Part shown: piece by piece, positions 10,772-20,837 of the stretch
How the letters are laid out: every line of letters starts with the position of its first letter
Numbering within the stretch: position 1 is the stretch's first letter
Translations under genes and position numbers: made by a program
DNA from: Oscillospiraceae bacterium
GTDB lineage: Bacteria > Bacillota > Clostridia > Oscillospirales > Acutalibacteraceae
Reading direction: 5' to 3'
NCBI GenBank assembly: GCA_015066445.1
Contig: SVOK01000005.1
Span: 1-64,000, forward strand
Length of the DNA: 64,000 bases
Notes under the pieces: generated by a model
Databases searched by the model: none
What the model was told of the DNA's origin: nothing
The model's input: the letters and a program-made list of their open reading frames with translations, nothing else

Positions 10772-11488
10772 TTACTTATTCTTGTTAACAATCCTTGATT
10801 CATACGCGCCGTTTTCTAAATCAATATATCTTACAAAGAGAGAAACCTTATTATCCTCATTAAGATTTTTCCAGATTAAATCGGTTAATGCGTCAATATT
10901 CAAATTAGGTAATTCAAGTGTTTTAGGCTCACCCTCAAAGCTAGGCAGAGGATTACCATCACATTTATAGGTATGAATAAATTTAGCTCTACCTGCAATA
11001 GGATTGCTGTAAGCAAATGTATATCTCTGACATGAAGAACCGTCACCTTCAGCAGATTTAAGAATTGACATAGCGTAATTCATATCACCGTTTTCCAAAC
11101 GGATAATGCCTGAAATACGAGGTGTAAAATTAGGTGCATCGTCCTCAAACTCACGTGTACGAAGAGCCTGTTCAAAGGTCATCTGTCTATCCATAAGCTC
11201 ATAAATAGTATCGGTCTGGTCACCGTTTGTAACAATAGTTTTATTTCCCAATACTCTTACAGGAGCATATATAATAAGGTGGGGATCTGTCATTTTAGAT
11301 TCATCAAAAGCCTGAGTTCTGATGCCTGCACCGTCCTCAACAAAAACACGGTTACGGCTGTTTTCGCTTCTGCCCATTATAAAGTAAGCGGTAATAGCCT
11401 TTTTACCGTCAGGACTTTTACCTATAATGATACCTCTGCCGTGATAGGCTAAAGAATTGAGTTCCTGTTCAATAGTTTTGATTTCCAT
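10772..11488 (-). CDS. purO: IMP cyclohydrolase, PurO (archaeal-type) family
   Basis: Closes the ring of FAICAR to give IMP, the last step of the pathway. The 238-residue protein is unlike the PurH N-terminal domain. It resembles the IMP_cyclohyd/PurO family first described in archaea: LAYHGRGIIIGKSPDGKKA near the start, then YFIMGRSENSRNR and later NGDMNYAMSILKS. It is directly followed by the AICAR transformylase gene, so two unlinked proteins replace bifunctional PurH. The start has an AGGAGGATT ribosome site. Confidence 0.88.
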   Translation of the reverse strand: MEIKTIEQELNSLAYHGRGIIIGKSPDGKKAITAYFIMGRSENSRNRVFVEDGAGIRTQAFDESKMTDPHLIIYAPVRVLGNKTIVTNGDQTDTIYELMDRQMTFEQALRTREFEDDAPNFTPRISGIIRLENGDMNYAMSILKSAEGDGSSCQRYTFAYSNPIAGRAKFIHTYKCDGNPLPSFEGEPKTLELPNLNIDALTDLIWKNLNEDNKVSLFVRYIDLENGAYESRIVNKNK

Positions 11489-11501
11489 TAAAAAAATCCT
11501 C

Positions 11502-12133
11502 CTATTTTATATATGTTTTTCCGTTTTTAAGTTCAATTTTACCGTCGCATAAAAGCTGTACAGCTTTTGGAAGGATTTTCCATTCAGCCTGCTCCATAAT
11601 GCGTTTTTGCAAGGTTTCAGGTGTATCATCATCCAAAACCTCAACAGCCTTTTGCAGAATAATGGGACCCGCATCACATTCAGCGGTTACAAAATGAACG
11701 GTAGCACCCGAAACCTTAACACCTTTTTAAGTGCTTCCTCGTGAACGTGCAAACCGTAATAGCCTTTACCGCAAAAGCTTGGAATAAGTGCTGGGTGAAC
11801 ATTTACCATTTTGTTGGGAAATGTATCACAAACTGCGTTACCGAGTATTGTCATAAACCCGGCATATACGATTATATCAGCCTTTTCTTCAAGCAAAATA
11901 TCACGCATATCTTCGCTGTATTTATCAACATTATCGTAATCCTTGCGGATAAGTGTTCGGGTTTTAATACCGTTTTGCTCGGCTCTGGTCAGTGCATAAG
12001 CATCAGCTTTAGAAGCTATAACGCAACTGATTTTGCCACAACCTAATTCACCACGTTTTTCGGCATCAATTAAAGCCTGCAAATTAGTGCCACCACCCGA
12101 AGCCAAAACCACAACGTTTTTGGTATTATTCAA
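11502..12133 (-). pseudogene. purN: GAR formyltransferase, with a one-base frameshift
   Basis: Phosphoribosylglycinamide formyltransferase adds the formyl group to GAR. The first part reads VVVLASGGGTNLQALID, GFMTILG and VNVHPALIPSF, all typical PurN. The frame breaks after EEALKK. In the -1 frame the expected C-terminus continues (GVKVSGATVHFVTAECDAG ... NGKTYIK) to a TAG at 11502-11504. The break lies at a run of five A in the mRNA (plus-strand T run 11724-11728); six would restore the frame. The start is probably TTG at 12133, with a GAGGTG site in purM, overlapping purM by 8 bp; a GTG at 12151 is also in frame. It may be a real mutation, an assembly error, or ribosomal slippage at U-AAA-AAG. 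Confidence 0.85.
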
Positions 12134-13166
12134 TGATAACACCTCTGTCACTCTTTATAACAGAGCCGATAATATAAGGCTCTTCGCCAGCGTTTTTAAG
12201 GATTTCAAGAGCTTTTTCGGCATCCTCTTTTGCTACAACAATGCTCATACCAACTCCCATATTAAAGGTATTGAACATATCACGCTCAGGAATATTTCCT
12301 ACCTTAGCAATAAGGTCAAATATTGGGAGTATTTTAACGTCAGATTTTTTGATTTTTGCTGCAAAGCCTTCAGGTAAGCTTCTAGGAATATTCTCATAGA
12401 AGCCGCCGCCTGTGATATGTGAAATTGCACGAACCTTAACATTATCAAGAAGTGCTAAAACAGGTTTTACATAAATTTTTGTAGGAGTTAAAAGTGTTTT
12501 ACCTAAGGTTTTTCCGCCTAATTCATCATAAGCTTTATTAAGGTCGCAGTTTTCAACATCAAATACCTTGCGAACAAGGGAGAAACCGTTTGAATGAACA
12601 CCCGAAGAGGGAAGAGCAATAATAACGTCATTTTCTTCCATTGTGGTGTTATCGAGAATTTTCTTTTTATCAACAATACCAACAGCAAAGCCTGCAAGAT
12701 CATAATCGTCAACAGGCATCATACCTGGGTGTTCTGCAGTCTCACCGCCGATTAAAGCTGCTCCAGATTGCACGCAGCCCTCAGCCACACCGCTTACAAT
12801 TTCGGCAATCTTTTCAGGAATATTCTTACCGCAAGCAATATAATCAAGGAAGAATAAAGGTTTTGCACCAACACAGATAATATCGTTAACACACATTGCA
12901 ACAGCGTCAACACCTATTGTATCGTGCTTGTCCATAAGAATTGCAAGCTTAACCTTAGTGCCGCAACCATCAGTACCGCTTACTAAAACTGGCTCTTCCA
13001 TTCCAGCAACAGGCAGACCGAAGCAACCGCCAAAGCCGCCAACATCATCAAGACAGCCTTCGTTTTTGGTTCTTTTAATATGCTGTTTCATAAGCTCAAC
13101 TGCTTTGTAGCCCGCTGTAATATCAACGCCAGCATCGGCGTATGATTTAGATTGTGAGTTATTCAT
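12126..13166 (-). CDS. purM: Phosphoribosylformylglycinamidine cyclo-ligase (AIR synthetase)
   Basis: Converts FGAM to AIR with ATP. The 346-residue protein is the usual size when started at MNNSQSKSYADAGVD. A longer in-frame extension upstream overlaps purF and has no family resemblance, and an AAGGAATT ribosome site precedes the chosen ATG. Family motifs include VSGTDGCGTKVKLA, GVDAVAMCVNDI and GGETAEHPGMM, and an HITGGGFYENIPR loop near residue 250. The 3' end overlaps the purN start, indicating translational coupling. Confidence 0.96.
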   Translation of the reverse strand: MNNSQSKSYADAGVDITAGYKAVELMKQHIKRTKNEGCLDDVGGFGGCFGLPVAGMEEPVLVSGTDGCGTKVKLAILMDKHDTIGVDAVAMCVNDIICVGAKPLFFLDYIACGKNIPEKIAEIVSGVAEGCVQSGAALIGGETAEHPGMMPVDDYDLAGFAVGIVDKKKILDNTTMEENDVIIALPSSGVHSNGFSLVRKVFDVENCDLNKAYDELGGKTLGKTLLTPTKIYVKPVLALLDNVKVRAISHITGGGFYENIPRSLPEGFAAKIKKSDVKILPIFDLIAKVGNIPERDMFNTFNMGVGMSIVVAKEDAEKALEILKNAGEEPYIIGSVIKSDRGVIIE

Positions 13167-13188
13167 AATAAGTAATTCCTTTTCTTTT

Positions 13189-14613
13189 TTATTCTTTGCC
13201 GTTCCAGCAATAAGTACATAAGTTTTCTCGTGGTAATCCGATAGCCTCAATAATACCGTCAATCGATTGGAATTCAAGTGAGGCAAAGCCCATTTTATCA
13301 CAAATAGTCTGTCTTAATTTTTTACCGCGCTCTGTATGGCAGTCGCTGTATTCTTCTATGTGATTAAAGCCTTCTTCACCCTCAAGCTCCATAATGATAC
13401 GGCGGGCAATAAGCTCCATATCATCAGTAGCTCTTGAGAAGTTAAGGTATTTACAACCGTACATAATGGGTGGGCAAGCAGAACGCATATGAACGGACTT
13501 GGCTCCATTATTATAAAGAAAATCTACAGTTTCCTTAAGCTGAGTTCCGCGAACTATTGAATCGTCAACAAAAAGTAAATTTTTATCAACTATCAGGTCG
13601 TGAACAGGAATCTGTTTCATTTTAGCGATTTTATTGCGTTCCTTTTGTTTAGTGGGTGTAAAGCTTCGTGCCCAGGTAGGAGTATATTTAATGAAAGCAC
13701 GTGCGAAATGCTTTCCGCTTTCATTAGCATAACCTATTGCGTGTGGAGTGCCTGAATCAGGCACTCCGCCAACATAATCAATATCCTGAGCAGACCCAAC
13801 TTCATTATCATGCCTTGCCATTATCTGACCGTTGCGGTAACGCATTACTTCAACATTGATACCCTCATAGCAGGAGGTGGGATAACCGTAATAGCTCCAA
13901 AGGAAAGAACAAATCTTAAGCTTTTCGCGTGGCGGAGAAAGCTGAGTTATACTGTCTGCCGTTAGTTCGACAATTTCACCAGGGCCTAATTCTTTTTCAT
14001 CTTCATAGCCTAATTTTAAATATGCAAACGATTCAAACGAAACGCAATAACCGTCTTCATTTTTGCCAATAAGGACAGGTATTCTGCCAACCTTATCACG
14101 CGCTGCAATTATTGAACCGTCATTTTTAAGTATCAGGATAGAGGCTGTGCCATCTATCGCATCCTGCGCATATTTTATTCCTTCAACAAAGCTGGATTTT
14201 TGATTAATTAATGCTGCTACTAAATCGGTGGAATTAACCTTACCGCCTGTCATAGCTCCAAAATGACCGTTTGTTGTAGATAAATAGTTATTAATAAGCT
14301 CGTCGGCATTATTTATAAGACCAATTATACAAATAGCATAAGTGCCTATATCAGAACGAATAAGCAGTGGTTGAGGGTCAAAATCGCTTATACATCCAAT
14401 TGCGGAATTGCCATTCATTTCATCAAAAACATCTTCAAATTTTGTTCTGAAGGGTGAATTTTGAATGTTATGAATTTCCCTTTGTAGACCAATTTTACTG
14501 TCATAAGCTGCAATACCGCCGCGGCGAGTGCCTAAATGTGAATGGTAGTCAGTTCCGAAAAATACATCGGATATAGCATCATGTTTACTGACTACGCCGA
14601 AAAATCCGCCCAT
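13189..14613 (-). CDS. purF: Amidophosphoribosyltransferase-like protein without the glutaminase cysteine
   Basis: The family makes phosphoribosylamine from PRPP and glutamine (first step). The 474-residue protein keeps the phosphoribosyltransferase half: GGVPDSGTPHAIGYA and the PRPP loop LLFVDDSIVRGTQ. Cysteines are kept where the iron-sulfur ligands of the Bacillus enzyme lie (KICSF, MYGCKY and LCTYC at the C-terminus). The N-terminus reads MGGFFGVV, with Gly where the catalytic Cys1 of CGVFG-type enzymes should be. The glutaminase RYAT and HNG motifs are also missing. It may use free ammonia or a partner glutaminase. The coding start and position between purC and purM fit purF. Confidence 0.88.
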   Translation of the reverse strand: MGGFFGVVSKHDAISDVFFGTDYHSHLGTRRGGIAAYDSKIGLQREIHNIQNSPFRTKFEDVFDEMNGNSAIGCISDFDPQPLLIRSDIGTYAICIIGLINNADELINNYLSTTNGHFGAMTGGKVNSTDLVAALINQKSSFVEGIKYAQDAIDGTASILILKNDGSIIAARDKVGRIPVLIGKNEDGYCVSFESFAYLKLGYEDEKELGPGEIVELTADSITQLSPPREKLKICSFLWSYYGYPTSCYEGINVEVMRYRNGQIMARHDNEVGSAQDIDYVGGVPDSGTPHAIGYANESGKHFARAFIKYTPTWARSFTPTKQKERNKIAKMKQIPVHDLIVDKNLLFVDDSIVRGTQLKETVDFLYNNGAKSVHMRSACPPIMYGCKYLNFSRATDDMELIARRIIMELEGEEGFNHIEEYSDCHTERGKKLRQTICDKMGFASLEFQSIDGIIEAIGLPRENLCTYCWNGKE

Positions 14614-14649
14614 GGTTTACTCCTTTTGGTGATAGTTTATAATTAAATT

Positions 14650-15336
14650 TTATGCAAAGAAAAGTTTAGAAAGTGTCATAGGATCAATATATTCGCCGTT
14701 TTTATAAACACGCATATTTCCTGAGGCGATTTCATCAATAAGCATTACATCGCCGTTTGCATCGTAACCAAATTCAAATTTAATATCATACATATCAAGG
14801 CCTTTTTCTTTAAGGTCGTCAGCTACGATTTTAGTAATATCCTGAGTCATTTTCTTAATATCGTCATACTGCTTTTCAGTCATAACGCCTAAGTTAACAA
14901 GACCGTCTTTGGTAACAAGGGGATCGCCCTTTTCATCGTTCTTAAATGTTGTTTCAACATAGGCGGGAAGATCAGCACCTTCTTCAATATAATCGCTGTA
15001 ACGGCGATAGAAGCTACCAACAGCCTTATAACGGCAGATAACCTCAAGACCTTTACCGAAAACCTTAGCAGGAAGAACTTCCATAGTTGTATCATCAAGA
15101 TTAGCGCTTACATAGTGGGTTTTAATGCCTGCAGCATTGATTTTCTCAAAGAAATAAATAGACATACGAAGGTTAACATCGCCAACACCTTCGATTGTAA
15201 TACCAACTTGATTTTCACCAGGATCAAACACACCGTCTTTACCTGTGCAGTCATCCTTGAATTTAAGCAAAAAGTTGCCATTGTCAAGTGCAAATACGTC
15301 CTTAGTTTTTCCTCTGTAAACAAGCTTGTTTTCCAT
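14650..15336 (-). CDS. purC: Phosphoribosylaminoimidazole-succinocarboxamide synthase
   Basis: SAICAR synthetase joins aspartate to CAIR using ATP. The 228 residues fit the short bacterial form. Recognisable parts are the N-terminal [14 protein letters not shown] loop, [11 protein letters not shown], and the C-terminal [18 protein letters not shown], followed by the substrate-binding region. It lies second in the operon, 25 bp after purE. The next gene of the pathway, purB, is not in this window. Confidence 0.96.
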   Translation of the reverse strand: MENKLVYRGKTKDVFALDNGNFLLKFKDDCTGKDGVFDPGENQVGITIEGVGDVNLRMSIYFFEKINAAGIKTHYVSANLDDTTMEVLPAKVFGKGLEVICRYKAVGSFYRRYSDYIEEGADLPAYVETTFKNDEKGDPLVTKDGLVNLGVMTEKQYDDIKKMTQDITKIVADDLKEKGLDMYDIKFEFGYDANGDVMLIDEIASGNMRVYKNGEYIDPMTLSKLFFA

Positions 15337-15361
15337 TTTGATTTACTCCCTTTATTTAAAA

Positions 15362-15856
15362 TTAATTATTAAACTGATTTTCAATTGCAGAATTTTTTTC
15401 AAGCACCTTTTTAGAGTCCTCTATACGCTTATTGTCAAGCTTTTCTGCAAGCTCAGGGTCACTGATGCTGAGCATCTCTATACATAACAAAGCGGCATTG
15501 ACAGCTCCGTCAATAGCAACTGTAGCAACAGGAATACCTGAAGGCATCATAACAGTTGAAAGCAAAGCATCAACACCGTCTAATTTACCGCAGTTAATGG
15601 GGATACCAACAACGGGTAGGGTAGTGTTAGCAGCAATCGCGCCGGCTAAATGAGCCGCCATACCTGCTGCGGCAATAATTGCGCCAAATCCATTTTTGCG
15701 TGCATTAATACTAAACTCCTTGGCTTCTGCAGGAGTTCTGTGCGCAGAGAAAACGTGAACTTCATATGGTACACCGAAGCTTTTTAGCGTGTTAACCGCT
15801 TTTTCAACTACTGGTAAGTCGCTGTCGCTGCCCATAATTATTCCGACTTTTTTCAT
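15362..15856 (-). CDS. purE: N5-CAIR mutase (AIR carboxylase, class I)
   Basis: Moves the carboxylate of N5-CAIR to give CAIR. The 164 residues contain the family hallmark [11 protein letters not shown] near the start and [11 protein letters not shown], then [13 protein letters not shown] and [11 protein letters not shown]. It is the first gene of the eleven-gene purine operon. A strong AGGAGGTTAC ribosome site precedes the ATG. purK, its usual partner, is not nearby. Confidence 0.96.
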   Translation of the reverse strand: MKKVGIIMGSDSDLPVVEKAVNTLKSFGVPYEVHVFSAHRTPAEAKEFSINARKNGFGAIIAAAGMAAHLAGAIAANTTLPVVGIPINCGKLDGVDALLSTVMMPSGIPVATVAIDGAVNAALLCIEMLSISDPELAEKLDNKRIEDSKKVLEKNSAIENQFNN

Positions 15857-15875
15857 AAATGTAACCTCCTAAATC

Positions 15876-15920
15876 AAAAAGAGCGCACTAAACCCATAAA
15901 GGTAAAGTGTGCCCAGACGG
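15876..15920 (-). terminator. Riboswitch-controlled terminator before purE
   Basis: In the RNA, GGGCACACUUUACC pairs with GGGUUUAGUGCGCUC with one mismatch, followed by five U. The 5' arm begins inside the last conserved segment of the ZTP aptamer (CCGUCUGGGCA), so ligand binding and terminator folding exclude each other. This is the layout of an ON switch. Confidence 0.8.
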
Positions 15921-15985
15921 TCGGCAAAAAACGTTCTTTGCTCCATGCAGTTTTTCTGCTTATCCGTCAGTCACAAAGAACCATA
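15908..15985 (-). promoter_or_regulatory. ZTP (pfl) riboswitch aptamer
   Basis: The minus strand shows the conserved pfl elements: P1 (GUUCUUUG / CAAAGAAC) enclosing GUGACUGACGG, a GCAG-AAAAA-CUGC hairpin and AUGGAGCA. A short linker leads to GCCGACCGUCUGGGCA, matching the conserved CCGCCUGGGC pseudoknot segment. ZTP/ZMP builds up when 10-formyl-THF is scarce. The operon behind it contains fhs, glyA and both formyl-using steps, as expected. It is not the guanine/adenine riboswitch class. Confidence 0.9.
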
Positions 15986-15999
15986 TATTGTACATTGAT

Positions 16000-16028
16000 A
16001 TTTTATCATACACTTTATATTTTGTCAA
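16000..16028 (-). promoter_or_regulatory. Promoter of the purine operon
   Basis: On the minus strand, a perfect TTGACA -35 (16023-16028), a 17-bp spacer and TAAAAT -10 (16000-16005). Transcription would start near 15993, just before the ZTP aptamer. No clear PurR box was recognised. Confidence 0.8.
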
Positions 16029-16106
16029 CGTAACATTTATAATTTTATGTATATATTATATATTTGTTTTCCGTCGATAATTTTTTTGTTTATTTTGATA
16101 ATATTT

Positions 16107-17441
16107 TTATTTTATAATTACATTGGCAGTGCCATCATCATTATATTTAATTCGTTCGGCATCAGATGAGAGACTGTCAATATAACTTAAATATTCATTT
16201 TTTGTTGCAAAAAGCGGTTTAAATTCCGAAATTATCTGTTTTGCACGCTTGGCATCGTCACGAAGCAGTAAATTAAGCATTGTAAGCTGCCATTTTGCAT
16301 TTTTAATGCAGGCTTTTTCGGGGTCCTCAATATAATAGTTATTTCCGTGTGATGTTCCAACACTCCCTCCGGCATAAGGGTGAACAACCGGCATAATGCT
16401 GGATAAATCACCCATATCGGTACTTGCAGATGTGCAAATATTTGTGTATTTGAAATTTTCTTCAGGTATAGCGATTTCTGCAGCCTCTTTTGCTAAGGAT
16501 ATCATATTATCATCGTTATTAAGAGGCGCATAACCGAAAGCGTCTTTAATTTCAATATTAGTGCCCAAAGAAAGCGCTCCGCCTACAAGTGCACTGTTCA
16601 CCTTTTGGTTGGCATCGATAATGGCGTCAAAGGAATTACCTCTGACATAGCTTTCAATGGTTACGGTTTCGGGAATTGCATTTACAATGGCCCCGCCATT
16701 CGTGATTATGGGGTGAACTCTAACGGCATCGTTTTCTTTAAAGGTTTCACGGATAGCATTAACAGCATTTATACCACAAGTTGCGGCATAAAGCGCATTT
16801 TTGCCTTCCCAAGGACTTCCGCCTGCGTGGGCAGAGACACCCTTATAGGTTATATTCTTATTCATAAAACCAACGTTAGTTTTAACACAGTTGTATGTGT
16901 CTGCGGTATGTACCATAAAGGCAATATCCACACCATCGAAATAGCCGCGGTATAAAAATTCGGTTTTACCACCCAAATATTTAATAATACCTTTAGCTTT
17001 AAGCTCGTTTCTGAATTCAATTTCAAGCATTTCTTCTGCAGGTACAGCACAAAGACGGATTTTTCCGCACAGATTATCAGTAACTCCATCTTCCTTAAGT
17101 GCAGCTGCAATACCTAAAAGGGTGGCAGTTTGCGCATTATGACCGCAGGAATGTACAGCGCCAGTTTCGTTATTTGCTTCAGGATGGGAGGGGCAAATAA
17201 CTGAATCAAGCTCACCCATAATAAGAACCGTTGGACCATCTATTCCTGTGTCAATATCAGTATAAAAGCCTGTTATATTTTCAGCGCGTGTAATATCATA
17301 ACCTAATTTTTCAAAAGAATCTTCGAGGTATTTTGAGGTTTTGAATTCTTTATATCCGGTTTCAGCGTTTTTCCATATATACCTTTCCGCATCGAGTATT
17401 AATTGCCTATGCTTATCAACTGCGTCAAATATTTTTTGCAT
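16107..17441 (-). CDS. M20 family amidohydrolase / peptidase
   Basis: A cytoplasmic zinc amidohydrolase of the M20 family, close in style to AbgA/AbgB and N-acyl amino acid hydrolases. From the ATG at 17441, which has an AGGTTGGTG ribosome site, it has 444 residues; an upstream in-frame ATG is less likely. Metal-binding motifs seen are GELDSV, AVHSCGHNAQ, and PAEE followed by a Glu-rich segment. A dimerisation domain would follow YKGVSAHAGGSPWEGKNA. The substrate cannot be told from sequence. It stands alone between the purine operon promoter and a divergent small ORF. Confidence 0.88.
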   Translation of the reverse strand: MQKIFDAVDKHRQLILDAERYIWKNAETGYKEFKTSKYLEDSFEKLGYDITRAENITGFYTDIDTGIDGPTVLIMGELDSVICPSHPEANNETGAVHSCGHNAQTATLLGIAAALKEDGVTDNLCGKIRLCAVPAEEMLEIEFRNELKAKGIIKYLGGKTEFLYRGYFDGVDIAFMVHTADTYNCVKTNVGFMNKNITYKGVSAHAGGSPWEGKNALYAATCGINAVNAIRETFKENDAVRVHPIITNGGAIVNAIPETVTIESYVRGNSFDAIIDANQKVNSALVGGALSLGTNIEIKDAFGYAPLNNDDNMISLAKEAAEIAIPEENFKYTNICTSASTDMGDLSSIMPVVHPYAGGSVGTSHGNNYYIEDPEKACIKNAKWQLTMLNLLLRDDAKRAKQIISEFKPLFATKNEYLSYIDSLSSDAERIKYNDDGTANVIIK

Positions 17442-17577
17442 AAAAAACACCAACCTAAATTTTATTAACATAATATATTATTTACATTATAGTATTCAAT
17501 ATTTTTTCTGTCAATAAATTTTAAATTACTATTTACTTTTGATAAATAAAAAGGTAAAATATGTAAGAGGTGATTTG

Positions 17578-17859
17578 GTGACAGAACTATATAATATATT
17601 TGATGCTTTTTTCAATGCATTGCCTGAAATTGAAAATAAAATGGATGCAGTTGCTAAAAAGAATGGACTTGATAGCAGCAGTGCTTTATTGCTGATTTCT
17701 ATATATGGTTATCCCGAAAATAAAATTTCGGCTAACGAAAATTCCGTAAAACAGTTATGCGGAAAAGGTTTAGCTGAATATACTGAAAAAGGGTTAATTG
17801 TTACAAGTAGGGGAGCTATACTCGCAAAATCGCTTGAATTAGCTCTTAAAAAGCTTTAA
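17578..17859 (+). CDS. Small hypothetical protein
   Basis: A 93-residue protein with a probable GTG start at 17578, supported by an AAGAGGTGAT site. An in-frame ATG at 17539 has no ribosome site. It is helical in character with no cysteine cluster or membrane segment. The C-terminal half (SVKQLCGKGLAEYTEKGLIVTSRGAILAKSLE) looks like a winged-helix segment, where a beta-hairpin follows a helix. It may be a small DNA-binding protein. It is divergent from the amidohydrolase gene; no family was recognised. Confidence 0.6.
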   Translation: MTELYNIFDAFFNALPEIENKMDAVAKKNGLDSSSALLLISIYGYPENKISANENSVKQLCGKGLAEYTEKGLIVTSRGAILAKSLELALKKL

Positions 17860-17914
17860 TTTGAATAAAAATGGTAAAAATTATTAATAAAATTTAAAAA
17901 GTTGGAAACGACTC

Positions 17915-17943
17915 TTGACTTTTCCTGACTTTTAGTTTAATAT
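17915..17943 (+). promoter_or_regulatory. groES-groEL promoter
   Basis: TTGACT (17915-17920), 17-bp spacer, TAATAT (17938-17943). The transcript would begin near 17950 with a 35-nt leader ending in a strong TAGGAGGAC ribosome site. Confidence 0.8.
17917..17935 (-). promoter_or_regulatory. Possible CtsR operator
   Basis: Read on the minus strand, AGTCAGG-AAA-AGTCAAG resembles the CtsR heptad repeat RGTCAAA-NAN-RGTCAAA (5 of 7 and 6 of 7 matches, spacer NAN kept). It overlaps the -35 and spacer of the groES promoter. No CIRCE element (TTAGCACTC-N9-GAGTGCTAA) is visible upstream. This is an inference from pattern alone. Confidence 0.4.
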
Positions 17944-17985
17944 GTTTTACAATATCAAATATATCATATTTTAGGAGGACTAAAA

Positions 17986-19922
<1,937 letters not shown>

Positions 19923-19941
19923 TTAAATACAAGCGATTAAA

Positions 19942-19978
19942 AACCCCGAGTTACTAAAAACTCGGGGTTTGATTTTTA
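19942..19978 (+). terminator. Terminator after groEL
   Basis: AACCCCGAG / CTCGGGGTT with a 10-nt loop, followed by TTTGATTTTT. It also has an A-run on the other side and could stop minus-strand transcription. Confidence 0.85.
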
Positions 19979-19995
19979 ATATTTATTAGAATAAA

Positions 19996-20181
19996 TTAAT
20001 TATCGCCGTTTACAGTAGAAGTAACAACAGGCTTACCTGTAGCGTCTAACAGGGGAGTGAGACCACCGCCGTAGCCACCGCAACGGTAGATATAATTCAC
20101 ACCTGTTTTGGTATCTACCCAAATTTCCATACTTCCACAGCCCTGCGAATAGGTTTTAATAAATCTTTTTTCTTTTGCCAT
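19996..20181 (-). CDS. DUF6440 family small protein
   Basis: A 61-residue protein, MAKEKRFIKTYSQG..., with EIWVDTKTGVNYIY, a Gly-rich YGGGLTPLLDATGKPVV motif and two Cys. This matches the small DUF6440 proteins common in Clostridia, as I remember the family. Function is unknown. It has a clear GAGGTAG ribosome site and ends near the groEL terminator. Confidence 0.75.
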   Translation of the reverse strand: MAKEKRFIKTYSQGCGSMEIWVDTKTGVNYIYRCGGYGGGLTPLLDATGKPVVTSTVNGDN

Positions 20182-20217
20182 TTTACTACCTCAAAGTTTT
20201 ATTATTAAAAGAATACA

Positions 20218-20775
20218 TTATTTTAATATATTAATAAGATTTTGTTTTTTAAGTGCATTGATTACAGGATATATTATAACAATCATTACAACAGCCGTTG
20301 CAATGGAAGAAGTAAGCCTTGTAACAAAAAAAGTGGTTGAAAGTGTAATTGCATAATAACCTAAAATTTTACTTTCCATTATCAATAAGAATGTATTAAG
20401 AATTGTAACTAAAAGGGAAGAAGTTATTATGTTAATACTTAACGGAACTATTTTTTGACTGCGCTTAAATAAAATAAATAGTAAACCCACTGATAGACCT
20501 CTAAGAACTGCGGGTGTTGTCCACCAAAGGGTTGATATTGACAAACCGTATTCCAGAATTTGACTTAAAAATTCACCAATAAAGCCAACCGCCATACCGC
20601 TTACTGGTCCTAAAAAAATTGAAATCAAAATTATCGGTAGTGCATTTAGTGAAATCTGCAAATAATTGCCGAATTTTACAGTTAACATATTTAGCAGAAA
20701 ATATAGTGCAGAAAATATGCTAATAATGCAAATTTTGAGTAGAATTTTTTTGTTTTTTGAAATTATTTTTGACAT
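20218..20775 (-). CDS. folT: Folate ECF transporter S component
   Basis: The substrate-binding membrane subunit of an energy-coupling-factor transporter; it would work with EcfA/EcfT proteins encoded elsewhere. The 185-residue protein from ATG 20775 has about six membrane helices. It carries S-component features such as ISLNALPIILISIFLGPVSG and TLWWTTPAVLRGL. The start is chosen by TAGGAGGTTTTTTTATG. Assignment to folate rests on the family pattern plus the THF riboswitch directly upstream. Confidence 0.88.
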   Translation of the reverse strand: MSKIISKNKKILLKICIISIFSALYFLLNMLTVKFGNYLQISLNALPIILISIFLGPVSGMAVGFIGEFLSQILEYGLSISTLWWTTPAVLRGLSVGLLFILFKRSQKIVPLSINIITSSLLVTILNTFLLIMESKILGYYAITLSTTFFVTRLTSSIATAVVMIVIIYPVINALKKQNLINILK

Positions 20776-20817
20776 AAAAAAACCTCCTATTACCCGTTTT
20801 CCGAATAATAAGGAGGT
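20776..20817 (-). terminator. Terminator / SD-sequestering hairpin before folT
   Basis: In the RNA, ACCUCCUUAUUA pairs with UAAUAGGAGGU (one bulge), with a loop of about 13 nt, then seven U. The 3' arm is itself the folT ribosome site, and the U-run runs straight into the ATG. The same hairpin could therefore stop transcription and hide the start site. Confidence 0.75.
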
Positions 20818-20837
20818 AAAATTAATTCTCAATATTA

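Noticed and set aside
15876..15990. Purine (guanine/adenine) riboswitch before purE
   Set aside because: The typical purine aptamer loops are absent; conserved segments instead match the ZTP (pfl) class.
17860..17985. CIRCE operator upstream of groES
   Set aside because: No TTAGCACTC / GAGTGCTAA inverted repeat with a 9-bp spacer is present.
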